64,000 nt of DNA from Oscillospiraceae bacterium (GCA_015065005.1 SVRE01000005.1:1-64000); one strand, 5' to 3'; counted from the first letter of the stretch, positions 8,828-16,975 are shown. Notes: generated from the sequence alone by a model not told the origin. Numbers and translations: made by a program.

Positions 8828-9081
8828 ATGAAAATTTACGACTTTAACGACAAGAAGAATATTTGCGGAAAAAGGGTAAAAGAAGCAAGAAAAAATCTTA
8901 AACTTTCTCAAACTGATTTGGCAGCACGCTTGCAGGTGTGATAATAGAAAGGGATAGCTTAAGCCGTATTGAAATAGGAACAAGATTTGTGACGGATTAC
9001 GAGGTGGTTGCGCTTTCTAAATGCTTAGGAGTAAGCCCACTATGGCTACTTGGAATTGAGCAAAAAATCTCTTGGCATTGA
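8828..9081 (+). pseudogene. Frameshifted XRE-type HTH regulator
   Basis: ATG 8828 follows AAAGAGG and reads MKIYDFNDKK...GKRVKEARKNLKLSQTDLAARLQV before a stop. A second frame then continues the same domain: AGVIIERDSLSRIEIGTRF and VTDYEVVALSKCLGVSPLWLLG, ending at 9081. Together they form one complete XRE/Cro-type helix-turn-helix. If GCAGGTG at the break were present twice in tandem (GCAGGTGGCAGGTG), the frame would be restored as LQVAGVIIERD, so a 7-base deletion explains the damage. It is absent from the ORF track because both pieces are short. A sequencing error cannot be excluded. Confidence 0.8.
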
Positions 9082-9098
9082 GCCAAGAGATTTTTTGT
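9066..9098 (+). terminator. Terminator after the HTH pseudogene
   Basis: AAAATCTCTTGGC-attga-GCCAAGAGATTTTTT. The stem overlaps the last codons and stop of the broken gene. Confidence 0.8.
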
Positions 9099-9139
9099 TA
9101 TTTACCCACGCAAGAGGATTTATCTGCACGATAATCGCA

Positions 9140-10066
9140 CTATAGCTCCCAACTGCCGAGCCATTCCTCAAAGCCTGTATAAATATTGTTAAGCTCTGCC
9201 TTTAGCTCCTCGCCACCGTTAATGGTGTACTTGTAGTCCATACGGTCAAACTCCTCAATATAATGGAGCTCTCCCTTGTCGTACTCACCGTTATAGAGCT
9301 TGCTGTACGCCTTTTTGGCAAGCGTCTCGGCTTGCTTTATGTTTTCCACAAGCTGAGAAAAGGCTTCCTTATCTATTGCTTCAACCTTGGCTATAAGACC
9401 GCTGAAATAATCGGGATCTGTGCCGTATTTTTTGCTTCCGCTTTCAAGATACATTTTTGTGTCCTCGGCATTGAGATAATAGCCCTTATGTGTGGGGGTT
9501 GTGTTTACATAGTATTCATTCCACTTGCACACAAAGTCAACATAGTCATACATCTTGTATATTTCATCAATAACACCGCTCTGGGCAAATTTCTCCCAAA
9601 CCGCAAAGTCAGCGCCCATTTCCTCGCTTTTTAAGGTTTCATATTCTGCGTCAATTATCTTAAAATTAAATTGATAGCCGTACGGGTCGGTGAAAAATTG
9701 GTCAACGCTTGGAGAGACCACAAGCTTACCGCTTACCTTAACAGCAGATGCGGTATAATCAAATTTTTGGTTTTTCTTTGGATAAACCTCAATTGTATTT
9801 GAAAGCTCAGTGGTGTTGGGCACACAGAAAGGGCAGCTTTGATAAGGCATGTTCATAAGGAATATAAATGAACCGTCAACAGGTGAGGATGTGGCAATAT
9901 AACCGTTGATGCTCACATTTTCACCGTCAAGAGTTTTTAAATAGTCATAGCTAAGGGTTGATTTGAAGCTTAGCCTTGTGTACTCACCGTTTCCGCAGGA
10001 CAAGCAAAGCGGAGATATGATAAGTAAGCACATAAATAAGCTGATTATTTTTACAGATAATTTCAT
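9140..10066 (-). CDS. Lipoprotein with CPFC motif, last gene of the metal operon
   Basis: The 308-residue protein has a lipoprotein signal peptide (SVKIISLFMCLLIISPLCLSC). Its first domain looks like a small OB-type beta barrel: VSINGYIATSSPVDGSFIFL, then MPYQSCPFC and a run ending SGKLVVSP. The layout (a beta strand, then MPY and cysteines before the next strand) faintly recalls DUF3299 lipoproteins found beside FtsX-type ABC systems in Gram-negative zinc operons; this likeness is by eye only. The second half is helical and charged. The start is set by CCTCC (minus-strand GGAGG) before 10066. It closes a four-gene operon, 8 bases after the permease gene. A metal-binding role is inferred from context and the CxxC pair. 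Confidence 0.65.
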   Translation of the reverse strand: MKLSVKIISLFMCLLIISPLCLSCGNGEYTRLSFKSTLSYDYLKTLDGENVSINGYIATSSPVDGSFIFLMNMPYQSCPFCVPNTTELSNTIEVYPKKNQKFDYTASAVKVSGKLVVSPSVDQFFTDPYGYQFNFKIIDAEYETLKSEEMGADFAVWEKFAQSGVIDEIYKMYDYVDFVCKWNEYYVNTTPTHKGYYLNAEDTKMYLESGSKKYGTDPDYFSGLIAKVEAIDKEAFSQLVENIKQAETLAKKAYSKLYNGEYDKGELHYIEEFDRMDYKYTINGGEELKAELNNIYTGFEEWLGSWEL

Positions 10067-10074
10067 TTTTCCTC

Positions 10075-11280
10075 CTATTCTGCCAAGCTGTCGCGCTTTG
10101 CCATAACGAAGGTGCATATAATTGTAGGTATAACACTGATTAGGAAAATACCCACAAGGATAATGATTTCAAGGGGATAAACCTTGTTAAGGTTAAGCAC
10201 AACACCCATGGTGGCAACATAGTCACCCATTAAAAGCAGGCAAAGTCTTGACACACCAAAGGCAATAACCGTGGAAATAGCACCGATAATACTGTTTTGT
10301 ATAAGGTATAAAAGATTTATTTTCTTCATACTGATACCAATTAATCTCATCAAGGAAATTTCCTTTGCTGAGTGGTACATATTAAGAAGCGTGATAATGG
10401 AAATTACAATTATGTTCATTATAAGAATAATAGCACAGAGAACAAATACAATGTATTTTGTGTCATCAGCATCACTCAGTACATCTCTGACAATCTGCAT
10501 AGGCTCAATTGCCTGCAAGGAATAGGTTTCGCCATCGTGGGTGATGGTCTTGTTTTCGTATTCATTTACAAGCTGCATAGCATATGTGGGATTTTTGGTG
10601 TTGACCAAAACAGCGCAAACTGTTCCGTGCATATGCTCGTGCTCCTCGTTCTTGCTTTCCTCGTGCTCATCACTCTCGTGGTCGTGCATTTCCCAAAGCG
10701 TATTAATTTGCGTAAACACAACTCTATCATAAACAGAGTATGTTTCGTCTAAAATACCAACAACTAAAATACCCTTTTCGTGCTTGCTGCTTTCGGCGGC
10801 TGAATGGCTTGTGTAAATGGTGTCTCCAACCTTAAGCCCGTTTTGCTTGGCAACCGTAGCACCAACCACAGCCTCAAGGGACCCTTCGTCTGTGAACATT
10901 TCACCCGCTTTTAGCTCCTTGCCTGCTAAAAATTTGCTCTTAGTGCCCACAACGCTTGAGCCGTTGTAGTTGTCCGCCATAGCATAAGGAATGGCTGATA
11001 CAACATTGGGGTTTTGCTCTAATTCTGTAACCACAGAGTAAGGGATAGTGCCAAGTGGCTCCTCTGTAAAGTACATTGTATTCATAGCAAGCTGTGTCTT
11101 ACTTCCGGAAGGACCGACAATCAAGGAATAATATCCTGCATTGCTTGTAATACCGTCACTTACCTGGCTTGAAACGTTAAAGGCAAGAACGCCAACGCTT
11201 GCCGAAATGATTATAGAAATAACAATGAGAATAACCTGAACCTTTTTTATTCCCATATTTTTAAGGGCAAATTTAAGCAT
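10075..11280 (-). CDS. FtsX/MacB-type ABC permease with histidine-rich loop
   Basis: The 401-residue protein has an N-terminal membrane segment (VILIVISIIISASVGVLAF), a large extracytoplasmic MacB-like core, and three C-terminal membrane segments typical of FtsX permeases (YIVFVLCAIILIMNIIVISII, IQNSIIGAISTVIAFGVS, ILVGIFLISVIPTIICT). Inside the outer core is an unusual acidic, His-rich stretch (HDHESDEHEESKNEEHEHMH), which looks like a metal-binding loop. It overlaps the ATPase gene by 8 bases, so the two subunits are likely co-translated. Such transporters usually use mechanical force to move or release lipoproteins or ligands and not classical import. The metal link is inference. Confidence 0.8.
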   Translation of the reverse strand: MLKFALKNMGIKKVQVILIVISIIISASVGVLAFNVSSQVSDGITSNAGYYSLIVGPSGSKTQLAMNTMYFTEEPLGTIPYSVVTELEQNPNVVSAIPYAMADNYNGSSVVGTKSKFLAGKELKAGEMFTDEGSLEAVVGATVAKQNGLKVGDTIYTSHSAAESSKHEKGILVVGILDETYSVYDRVVFTQINTLWEMHDHESDEHEESKNEEHEHMHGTVCAVLVNTKNPTYAMQLVNEYENKTITHDGETYSLQAIEPMQIVRDVLSDADDTKYIVFVLCAIILIMNIIVISIITLLNMYHSAKEISLMRLIGISMKKINLLYLIQNSIIGAISTVIAFGVSRLCLLLMGDYVATMGVVLNLNKVYPLEIIILVGIFLISVIPTIICTFVMAKRDSLAE

Positions 11281-11914
11281 CGTATCTTCCTCCCGTCATT
11301 TCGTTCATATCAATAACATAGTCAAAATACTTACACAAGCGGTCATCGTGCGCTACCGCAATCAAGGTTTTTCCCTTGGAAATTTCAGTCAACTCCTTGA
11401 TTACAACCTCTCCAATCGCAAAATTAAGATTGCCCGTTGGCTCGTCAGCCAAAATAATCTCAGGAGACTTAACAATTGCTCTTGCAATAGCCACCCTTTG
11501 CTTTTGTCCACCGGACAAATGCTTGATTTTCTTGTTTTTTCTTTCAAGCATATCAAGGCTCTTTAATACCTCGTCTGCTTTGGATGTGTCGATACCCTCC
11601 AGCTTAAGGATGTTAATATTATCAATAACACTCATTTCAGTTATCAGCTTAAAGTCCTGAAATATATAGCCAATATTCTTAATTCGGAATAAATCCTTTT
11701 CCTTTTGGGAAAGCTTGGTCATATCAATGCCATCAATAGTAATTTCGCCCTTTTCTGGGGAGAGAATACCTGCAATCATATTAAGAAGTGTGGATTTTCC
11801 ACAGCCGGAAGCGCCTAATAAAATGTAGGATTTTCCGCTTTCAAATACCATATCCTTGTAGTCAATTGCGGTTTCGTTTTTGAATTTCTTTGAAACACCT
11901 GTTATGCTAATCAT
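11273..11914 (-). CDS. ABC transporter ATP-binding protein (LolD/MacB type)
   Basis: The 213-residue ATPase shows Walker A (LLGASGCGKSTLL), Q-loop (GYIFQDFKLI), signature (HLSGGQKQRVAIARA), Walker B (EIILADEPTGNL) and H-loop (AVAHDD). Length and motifs fit the small stand-alone ATPases that pair with FtsX-type permeases, and the permease gene follows with an 8-base overlap. AGGAGG precedes the ATG. It powers the permease from the cytoplasmic face. The substrate is not visible from this subunit. Confidence 0.92.
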   Translation of the reverse strand: MISITGVSKKFKNETAIDYKDMVFESGKSYILLGASGCGKSTLLNMIAGILSPEKGEITIDGIDMTKLSQKEKDLFRIKNIGYIFQDFKLITEMSVIDNINILKLEGIDTSKADEVLKSLDMLERKNKKIKHLSGGQKQRVAIARAIVKSPEIILADEPTGNLNFAIGEVVIKELTEISKGKTLIAVAHDDRLCKYFDYVIDMNEMTGGRYDA

Positions 11915-11923
11915 AAAAACCTC

Positions 11924-12808
11924 CTAATTAATTCCAAATAGCATTAAAGCAAAGCCGATCAAGGCAGAAACTAAATACATAGTAATAATAATGCGCATGT
12001 TTTCCTTTTTTATCGGGTTAGCCTTAAGAAGCACTGCAATGCCAACCCCCGCGCCTGAGCAAAGTCCGGAAAGGGTCGCGCCAAAGGAAAGAGAGCCGTT
12101 AATATAAAGCTGTGTAATAGCAGAGGAAATTGCACAGTTTGGTATCAAGCCCAAAAGCGCTGTAATAAACGGCTGGGCATAATGTCCGCTCAGCAAAATA
12201 TCATTAAGTCTGCCCTCACCCAAGAAATATATAGCATAGCTAACTATAATATTAACAATAAAAATAAATAAAGTAGTCTTTAGAGTGTGAATAAGAGCAG
12301 GCTTTAAAATACCCTCCTCTTTCTCACAACCGCAGTCCTTGCACATATCAACAGCCGCTTTTTTGATTTTAAGCAGCTTTAAGGCAATGTCAACGCCAAA
12401 TCCGACTACAATACCAATAATAATCTTGGCAAGGATAATTTTCCAAATAGAGCCGTGTGCCTCAGGAGTGGAAATAAGTATAGGAATCGCCTCGTCACTT
12501 GTGGCTAAAAAAACCGCAATAAGTGTGCCCTCGGTAACTACACCTGCTGTATATAGGTTAGAGGCAGTTGCGGAAAAGCCGCACTGTGGAATACAGCCAA
12601 GCAAGGAGCCAAGCAAGGGTCCCCCACGTCCGATTTTAGATAAGGATTTTTCCATTTTATCAGACGCCTTATGCTCGATAAACTCCATTAAAAGATAGGC
12701 TAAAAATAAAAACAAAATAGCATTTAACGTGTCAATAGTACTGTGCCAAAGGGGATGCAAGAACTCTGGTAAAATATGATGCAAAAGCTCGTGTAAAAAG
12801 TTGAACAT
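11924..12808 (-). CDS. 10-TM putative heavy-metal/manganese exporter (ArsP_2 type)
   Basis: The 294-residue polytopic membrane protein has an internal repeat: GCIPQCGFSATASNLYTAG in the first half and GLIPNCAISSAITQLYING in the second. A shared P-[QN]-C motif suggests two related membrane bundles. Between them a cytoplasmic loop carries CKDCGCEKEE, a compact cluster of cysteines likely to bind metal. I assign it to the putative 10-TM heavy-metal exporter family often annotated as a manganese transporter. It is the first gene of the operon, with AAGGAG before ATG 12808, and the promoter region has a palindromic operator. Actual metal and direction are unknown. Confidence 0.75.
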   Translation of the reverse strand: MFNFLHELLHHILPEFLHPLWHSTIDTLNAILFLFLAYLLMEFIEHKASDKMEKSLSKIGRGGPLLGSLLGCIPQCGFSATASNLYTAGVVTEGTLIAVFLATSDEAIPILISTPEAHGSIWKIILAKIIIGIVVGFGVDIALKLLKIKKAAVDMCKDCGCEKEEGILKPALIHTLKTTLFIFIVNIIVSYAIYFLGEGRLNDILLSGHYAQPFITALLGLIPNCAISSAITQLYINGSLSFGATLSGLCSGAGVGIAVLLKANPIKKENMRIIITMYLVSALIGFALMLFGIN

Positions 12809-12829
12809 TAAGGCTCCTTTTCAAATTCA

Positions 12830-12856
12830 TTCTCAAATTTGAGAAGTGTTCTCAAA
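12830..12856 (-). promoter_or_regulatory. Palindromic operator, Fur-family-like
   Basis: TTCTCAAATTTGAGAA (12830-12845) is a perfect 16-base palindrome. It overlaps TTTGAGAA-gtg-TTCTCAAA (12838-12856), a second inverted repeat with spacing like a Fur-family 7-1-7 box. It lies just downstream of the -10 box, so a bound protein would block transcription. The regulator identity is inference. Confidence 0.7.
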
Positions 12857-12866
12857 TTACGAATTC

Positions 12867-12895
12867 ATTATAATACCAAAAGAGTAAAATGTCAA
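12867..12895 (-). promoter_or_regulatory. Promoter of the four-gene metal operon
   Basis: Minus strand: TTGACA, 17 bases, TATAAT, a perfect consensus. Confidence 0.88.
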
Positions 12896-12969
12896 CACCC
12901 AAAATGAAAACAAAAAATTAAATTTTGTAAATTAATGTAATGTTTGGTAAAAATACTAACAAAAAGGTA

Positions 12970-12998
12970 TTGAAAAAAACGAATCATTGTGGTATTAT
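12970..12998 (+). promoter_or_regulatory. Promoter of the THF riboswitch/folT-folC transcript
   Basis: TTGAAA, 17 bases, TATTAT, about 16 bases before the riboswitch begins. Confidence 0.7.
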
Positions 12999-13013
12999 CT
13001 TAACAGATAGATT

Positions 13014-13117
13014 TTACAGAGTAAACATATGTGCGTTAAGTGTTTAGAGGACGGGGAGTTGCCTCTTTAACGAAAACCATTGGCGGTTGCGGTACATATG
13101 TTGCATCCCGCTGGACT
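13014..13117 (+). ncRNA. Tetrahydrofolate (THF) riboswitch
   Basis: The leader contains the signature pieces of the THF riboswitch in order: GTGCGTTAAGTGT, a variable hairpin (AGAGG...CCTCT), TTAACGAA, GGTTGCGGT, and TTGCATCCCGCT. CATATGT (13026-13032) pairs with ACATATG (13094-13100) to close the main stem. It lies directly upstream of a folate transporter gene, the usual target. Edges are approximate. Confidence 0.93.
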
Positions 13118-13169
13118 CATCTCCACAAACGGTGCAAAATCTGTATTTCGTTTAGGGAGGTGTTTTTTT

Positions 13170-13700
13170 ATGCGAAAAAATGAAAAAATAAGAAAAATAA
13201 CTACAACAGCAATGATGATAGCCTTAAGTGTTATTATCGGTATGTTCTGCAAAACCTTTTTGAATTTCGGTGCAGGGCTCTTTAGGGTAACCTTTGAAAA
13301 CATTCCTATTATTATGTCGGGCATAATTATGGGGCCGTTTGTAGGCGGAGCGGTTGGCTTAGCCTCCGACCTTCTCAGCTATTTTTTGTCTCCGCAGGCA
13401 TACCCGCCGAATTTGATAGTAACCTTAGGTGCTACAATGGTTGGTGTTATGTCAGGCTTAGGGTCAAGGCTGATAGTAAGGAAAAAGGGAAGAGCGCAAA
13501 TAATAGTTTCTGGCGCTCTTGCACATTTGGTAGGCTCTATGATAATAAAGCCAATCGGTCTTTATCAGTACTATCAAGCTATGACGTTTTTGCGCATACC
13601 CTTTTATTTGGTAATTGCTCCTATTGAAATTGCTCTTATTTGTATGCTATTAAGCAGGCGTGGCTTTGCAAGGGTGGTCGGATATTGTGACACACAGTAA
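13170..13700 (+). CDS. folT: ECF-type folate transporter, substrate-binding subunit FolT
   Basis: The 176-residue protein has five to six membrane segments and the ECF S-component pattern: a basic N-terminus, ITTTAMMIALSVIIG, then VTFENIPIIMSGIIMGPFVGG and VGLASDLLSYFLSP. It captures folate at the membrane and works with a shared ECF module (EcfA1/A2/T) that is not encoded here. ATG 13170 follows AGGGAGG; the track start at 13080 lies inside the riboswitch. The THF riboswitch and the downstream folC support folate as substrate over other vitamins. Confidence 0.9.
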   Translation: MRKNEKIRKITTTAMMIALSVIIGMFCKTFLNFGAGLFRVTFENIPIIMSGIIMGPFVGGAVGLASDLLSYFLSPQAYPPNLIVTLGATMVGVMSGLGSRLIVRKKGRAQIIVSGALAHLVGSMIIKPIGLYQYYQAMTFLRIPFYLVIAPIEIALICMLLSRRGFARVVGYCDTQ

Positions 13701-13714
13701 ACGGAGGATATATA

Positions 13715-14992
13715 ATGAATAAGGAAGAAGCACTTGAATATATACATTCAATAAATTGGACCTTTTGCAAGCCGGGGCTTGAAAGGATAAGAGAGCTTTG
13801 TGAAAAGCTTGGAAATCCGCAAAACAGCTTGAAATTCATCCACGTGGCGGGGACAAACGGCAAGGGCTCCCTTTGCTCAATGCTCTCAAGCGTGTTGAAG
13901 GAGCAGGGTTATACAGTTGGCTTATATACATCTCCTTACATCAAATGCTTTAATGAAAGGATGCAGATTAACGGGGAGATGATAAGTGATTCCGAGCTTG
14001 CGGAAATTACTGAAAAAATCAAGCCTATAGCGGACAGTCTGGAGGATAAGCCAACGGAATTCGAGCTTGTAACCGCTATCGCATTTGAGTATTTTAAAAA
14101 GCATAGATGTGATTATGTTGTTCTTGAATGTGGCTTGGGCGGCAGGCTTGATTCCACCAATATAATTGAAAATTCGGTTTTATCTGTAATTACGGGAATT
14201 GCCCTTGACCATACATCAATTTTAGGTGACACGGTCGAAAAAATCGCCTATGAAAAGGCGGGCATAATAAAAGAGGGTGTACCGTGCCTTTGGTGCGGTG
14301 ATAATGCTGAGGCTTACGGTGTAATAAGTAATGTAGCTAAAGAAAAAAACGCACCCTTATTCAAGACAGAAAAAAGTGGGGTAAACATTAAAAATGCGAC
14401 ACTGGATGGCACTTTTTTTGATTTTGATGACTATAATAATGTAAAAATCAATCTTCTTGGCACCTATCAGGTCAGCAACGCAATAAACGTCTTGTATGCA
14501 GTCAAGCTTTTACAGAAAAGCGGTGTGAAAATTAACAAGGAAAGTGTATATAAGGGGCTTGAGAAGGCTCGCTGGCAGGCTCGATTTGAAAAAATCTCAG
14601 ACACTCCCCTCGCTATTTTTGACGGAGGTCACAATCCGCAGGGGGTTGACTCCTGTGTTGAAAGCATAAAATCATATTTTGGTAACGAAAGGGTGTATGT
14701 CTTAACAGGAGTTATGGCTGATAAGGATTATACTTATATTTCAAATAAAATCGGTGAAATTGCTGCTTGTGTTTTTTGCATAACTCCCAATAACCCACGT
14801 GCCTTGGATGCAAGGGAGTATAAAAAAGAGTTTTTAAGACAAAATATAACAGCAGAAAGTTATCAAAGCATTGATGAGGCTGTTTGTGCTGCATTGGAAA
14901 TGGCAAAAAGAATGAACAAATCCCTTGTCTGTCTTGGCTCGCTTTATATGTATTCGCAGGTTGTGGACAGCGTGAAAAAACACAGCAAATAA
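13715..14992 (+). CDS. folC: Bifunctional folylpolyglutamate/dihydrofolate synthase
   Basis: Adds glutamate to folates, which keeps them inside the cell, and can also make dihydrofolate from dihydropteroate. The 425-residue protein has the Mur-ligase P-loop (HVAGTNGKGS), the folate-loop region (LYTSPYIKCFNERM), the metal and ligase motifs (LECGLGGRLDSTN, ITGIALDHTSILGDT, YEKAGIIK) and a C-terminal glutamate-ligase domain (IFDGGHNPQGV). Length fits the family. It starts 14 bases after folT with GGAGG, so both are under the THF riboswitch: import and retention are regulated together. Confidence 0.95.
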   Translation: MNKEEALEYIHSINWTFCKPGLERIRELCEKLGNPQNSLKFIHVAGTNGKGSLCSMLSSVLKEQGYTVGLYTSPYIKCFNERMQINGEMISDSELAEITEKIKPIADSLEDKPTEFELVTAIAFEYFKKHRCDYVVLECGLGGRLDSTNIIENSVLSVITGIALDHTSILGDTVEKIAYEKAGIIKEGVPCLWCGDNAEAYGVISNVAKEKNAPLFKTEKSGVNIKNATLDGTFFDFDDYNNVKINLLGTYQVSNAINVLYAVKLLQKSGVKINKESVYKGLEKARWQARFEKISDTPLAIFDGGHNPQGVDSCVESIKSYFGNERVYVLTGVMADKDYTYISNKIGEIAACVFCITPNNPRALDAREYKKEFLRQNITAESYQSIDEAVCAALEMAKRMNKSLVCLGSLYMYSQVVDSVKKHSK

Positions 14993-15020
14993 GCCTTAAT
15001 TCCTCAAAATTCGCTATGAC

Positions 15021-15049
15021 TTGACAAAGAATATAATATATGTTATAAT
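15021..15049 (+). promoter_or_regulatory. Promoter of the polysaccharide ABC exporter genes
   Basis: TTGACA, 17 bases, TATAAT, a perfect consensus. Confidence 0.88.
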
Positions 15050-15096
15050 AAAGCATCCACATAGTGATTTTCGTTCTTGAAGAATAGGAAGATTTT

Positions 15097-16059
15097 ATGA
15101 ATAAAAATATTGATAAGTCTGACATCAAGGCTCAGGAAAAATCTGAGTTTAAGGAATGGTTTGACTTTACAAAAAAAGAATTCGTTAAAAATATAAATAT
15201 TGTTAAGCAGCTTGTTTTAAGGAGCATTAAGGTTCAGTACAGGAACTCTGTTATCGGTGTTTTCTGGACAATTCTTAATCCTCTTTTGAATATGCTTGTT
15301 ATGTATCTTGTGTTTAGCAGCATGTTCAGCAGGGGTGGTACTACAACGGAGGTTGATAAGGCAACGTATGCTCTTTACCTTCTTTGCGGTAATATTGTTT
15401 TCGGTATGATGAGGACGGCAACATTTCAATCCCTTCCATCTATCGTACAGAATCGCGGCTTGCTTACGAAAAACAAAATGTCATACAATGTTTTTCCCTT
15501 GTCTCACAATTTAAGTGCGGTTGTTAATTTCGGATTTTCATTTGTCGCACTTTTGGGCGTTATGCTTGTTGTCTGGATACAGGGTCAGGCGGTGTTTAGC
15601 GTGAATATTTTCAGGGTGTTTATTGTTCTTCCTGCGCTGTTCTTATTCAGCTACGGTCTTTCCTTGGTGCTTTCGGCAATGTACACCTTCTTCAGAGACA
15701 TTATGCATTTTTACAATGTGTTCTTGACACTATGGATGTATCTTACACCGATTTTCTATAATCTCAGCATGTTCGGCAAGGATTTTTCTGGCAAGTTTAT
15801 GGAAACGGTTATCAAGCTTAATCCAATGTACTATTACGTTGAATATTTTAGGGATGTTGTGTACAGATGCTCGGCGCATCAGGCGGTAGTGGATAAAATG
15901 CAGGCAGCAGGCGAAACGGTGTCTCAGGTTATGTCTCAGGCGGCATTGCTTCCGGGTGCTTGGGAAACTGCAATACTGTACATTATCGGTATAGCGACAA
16001 CACTCATTGGTGCTATTGTATTTATGGCAACAAAGCGTAGATTTATTTACAATATTTAA
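15097..16059 (+). CDS. Polysaccharide/teichoic acid ABC exporter permease (Wzm/TagG type)
   Basis: The 320-residue protein has a soluble N-terminus followed by an ABC-2 permease: QYRNSVIGVFWTILNPLLNMLVMYLVF is the characteristic entry helix, then GNIVFGMM and QNRGLLTK, and YVEYFRD near the last segments. This family moves undecaprenyl-linked polymers across the membrane. The next gene is its ATPase. Following genes for a sugar-1-phosphate transferase and a glycosyltransferase support export of a surface glycan; whether it is teichoic acid or capsule cannot be told. Confidence 0.9.
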   Translation: MNKNIDKSDIKAQEKSEFKEWFDFTKKEFVKNINIVKQLVLRSIKVQYRNSVIGVFWTILNPLLNMLVMYLVFSSMFSRGGTTTEVDKATYALYLLCGNIVFGMMRTATFQSLPSIVQNRGLLTKNKMSYNVFPLSHNLSAVVNFGFSFVALLGVMLVVWIQGQAVFSVNIFRVFIVLPALFLFSYGLSLVLSAMYTFFRDIMHFYNVFLTLWMYLTPIFYNLSMFGKDFSGKFMETVIKLNPMYYYVEYFRDVVYRCSAHQAVVDKMQAAGETVSQVMSQAALLPGAWETAILYIIGIATTLIGAIVFMATKRRFIYNI

Positions 16060-16071
16060 TGGTGAAAAGTG

Positions 16072-16863
16072 ATGTTTAAAAGTCATAAAAAGCATAAAAT
16101 GAATAACAGTGAAAACGTTATTGAGGTAGAAAATGTCTGTATGGATTTCTACCACCGTGAGGAAAAGGTTGACAACCTAAAGGAGTTTTTTGTAAGATTG
16201 CTTAAGGGTAAGCTTGAGCGCAAGAAGGAAAGGGTTCTTGAAAATGTCAGCTTTGAGCTTAAAAAGGGTGAGTCAATAGGTCTTATCGGTCACAATGGCG
16301 CGGGAAAAAGTACACTGCTCAAAATTATTTCCGATATTATAGAACCGACCGAGGGTAAGGTTAGAACTCACGGTGTAATTGCTCCTCTTTTGAACCTTGG
16401 CGCAGGCTTTGATTATGAGGCTACAGGTAAAGAAAACGTTTACTTAAACGGTGCTATTCTTGGATATTCCAAGAAGGAGCTTGAGCGTAAGTATGAAGAA
16501 ATTGTTGAGTTTTCCGAGCTTGGAAAGCATATGAATGTTCCGCTTAAAAACTATTCCTCGGGTATGGTAGCCCGTCTTGGCTTTGCAATTGCCATAGATG
16601 TTGAGCCGGATATACTGTTGGTTGATGAAATTTTGTCAGTTGGTGATGAAAATTTCAGGCGTAAATGTGCTGACAAGATTGATGAGCTTCGTAAAAAGGG
16701 CGTATCATTCGTAATCGTATCTCACAATATGGACCAGATTAAAAAGCTGTGTCAAAAGGCACTGTGGATAGAAAATGCTCATGTTCGTGCTTATGGAGAG
16801 GTGCATGATGTGTGCGCTAAGTACGAAAAATATTGCTTGGAGATTAAAAAGACAAACAAATGA
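16072..16863 (+). CDS. Polysaccharide ABC exporter ATPase (Wzt/TagH type)
   Basis: The 263-residue ATPase has Walker A (LIGHNGAGKSTLLKI), the LNLGAGFDYEATGKENVYLNG region typical of polysaccharide exporters, signature (KNYSSGMVARLGFAIA), Walker B (PDILLVDEILSVGD) and H-loop (FVIVSHN). It lacks the C-terminal carbohydrate-binding domain of longer Wzt proteins, so export should not depend on a terminal sugar mark. ATG 16072 is chosen; a GTG three bases earlier is in frame. It follows its permease by 12 bases. Confidence 0.92.
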   Translation: MFKSHKKHKMNNSENVIEVENVCMDFYHREEKVDNLKEFFVRLLKGKLERKKERVLENVSFELKKGESIGLIGHNGAGKSTLLKIISDIIEPTEGKVRTHGVIAPLLNLGAGFDYEATGKENVYLNGAILGYSKKELERKYEEIVEFSELGKHMNVPLKNYSSGMVARLGFAIAIDVEPDILLVDEILSVGDENFRRKCADKIDELRKKGVSFVIVSHNMDQIKKLCQKALWIENAHVRAYGEVHDVCAKYEKYCLEIKKTNK

Positions 16864-16932
16864 TATCGTTCGTAGCAAGCAAACGGTATATTCTGTAAAG
16901 CAGTGAGCGCTTATAACGGGAATACAAATATA

Positions 16933-16975
16933 CAGCCTGGCGAGCTTTTGATATTCTCGTCAGGCTGAAATTTTA
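16933..16975 (+). terminator. Possible terminator or attenuating hairpin after the ABC exporter
   Basis: CAGCCTGGCGAG...CTCGTCAGGCTG forms a 12-base stem with one mismatch, followed only by AAATTTTAAAA. Termination may be partial, letting some transcripts reach the next gene. Confidence 0.5.

Noticed and set aside
9140-9200. Possible truncation of the CPFC lipoprotein
   Set aside because: It ends with a normal stop in a well-formed reading frame and there is no continuing similarity beyond it.
13067-13324. Minus-strand 85-residue ORF
   Set aside because: Antisense to the THF riboswitch and folT; no ribosome site.
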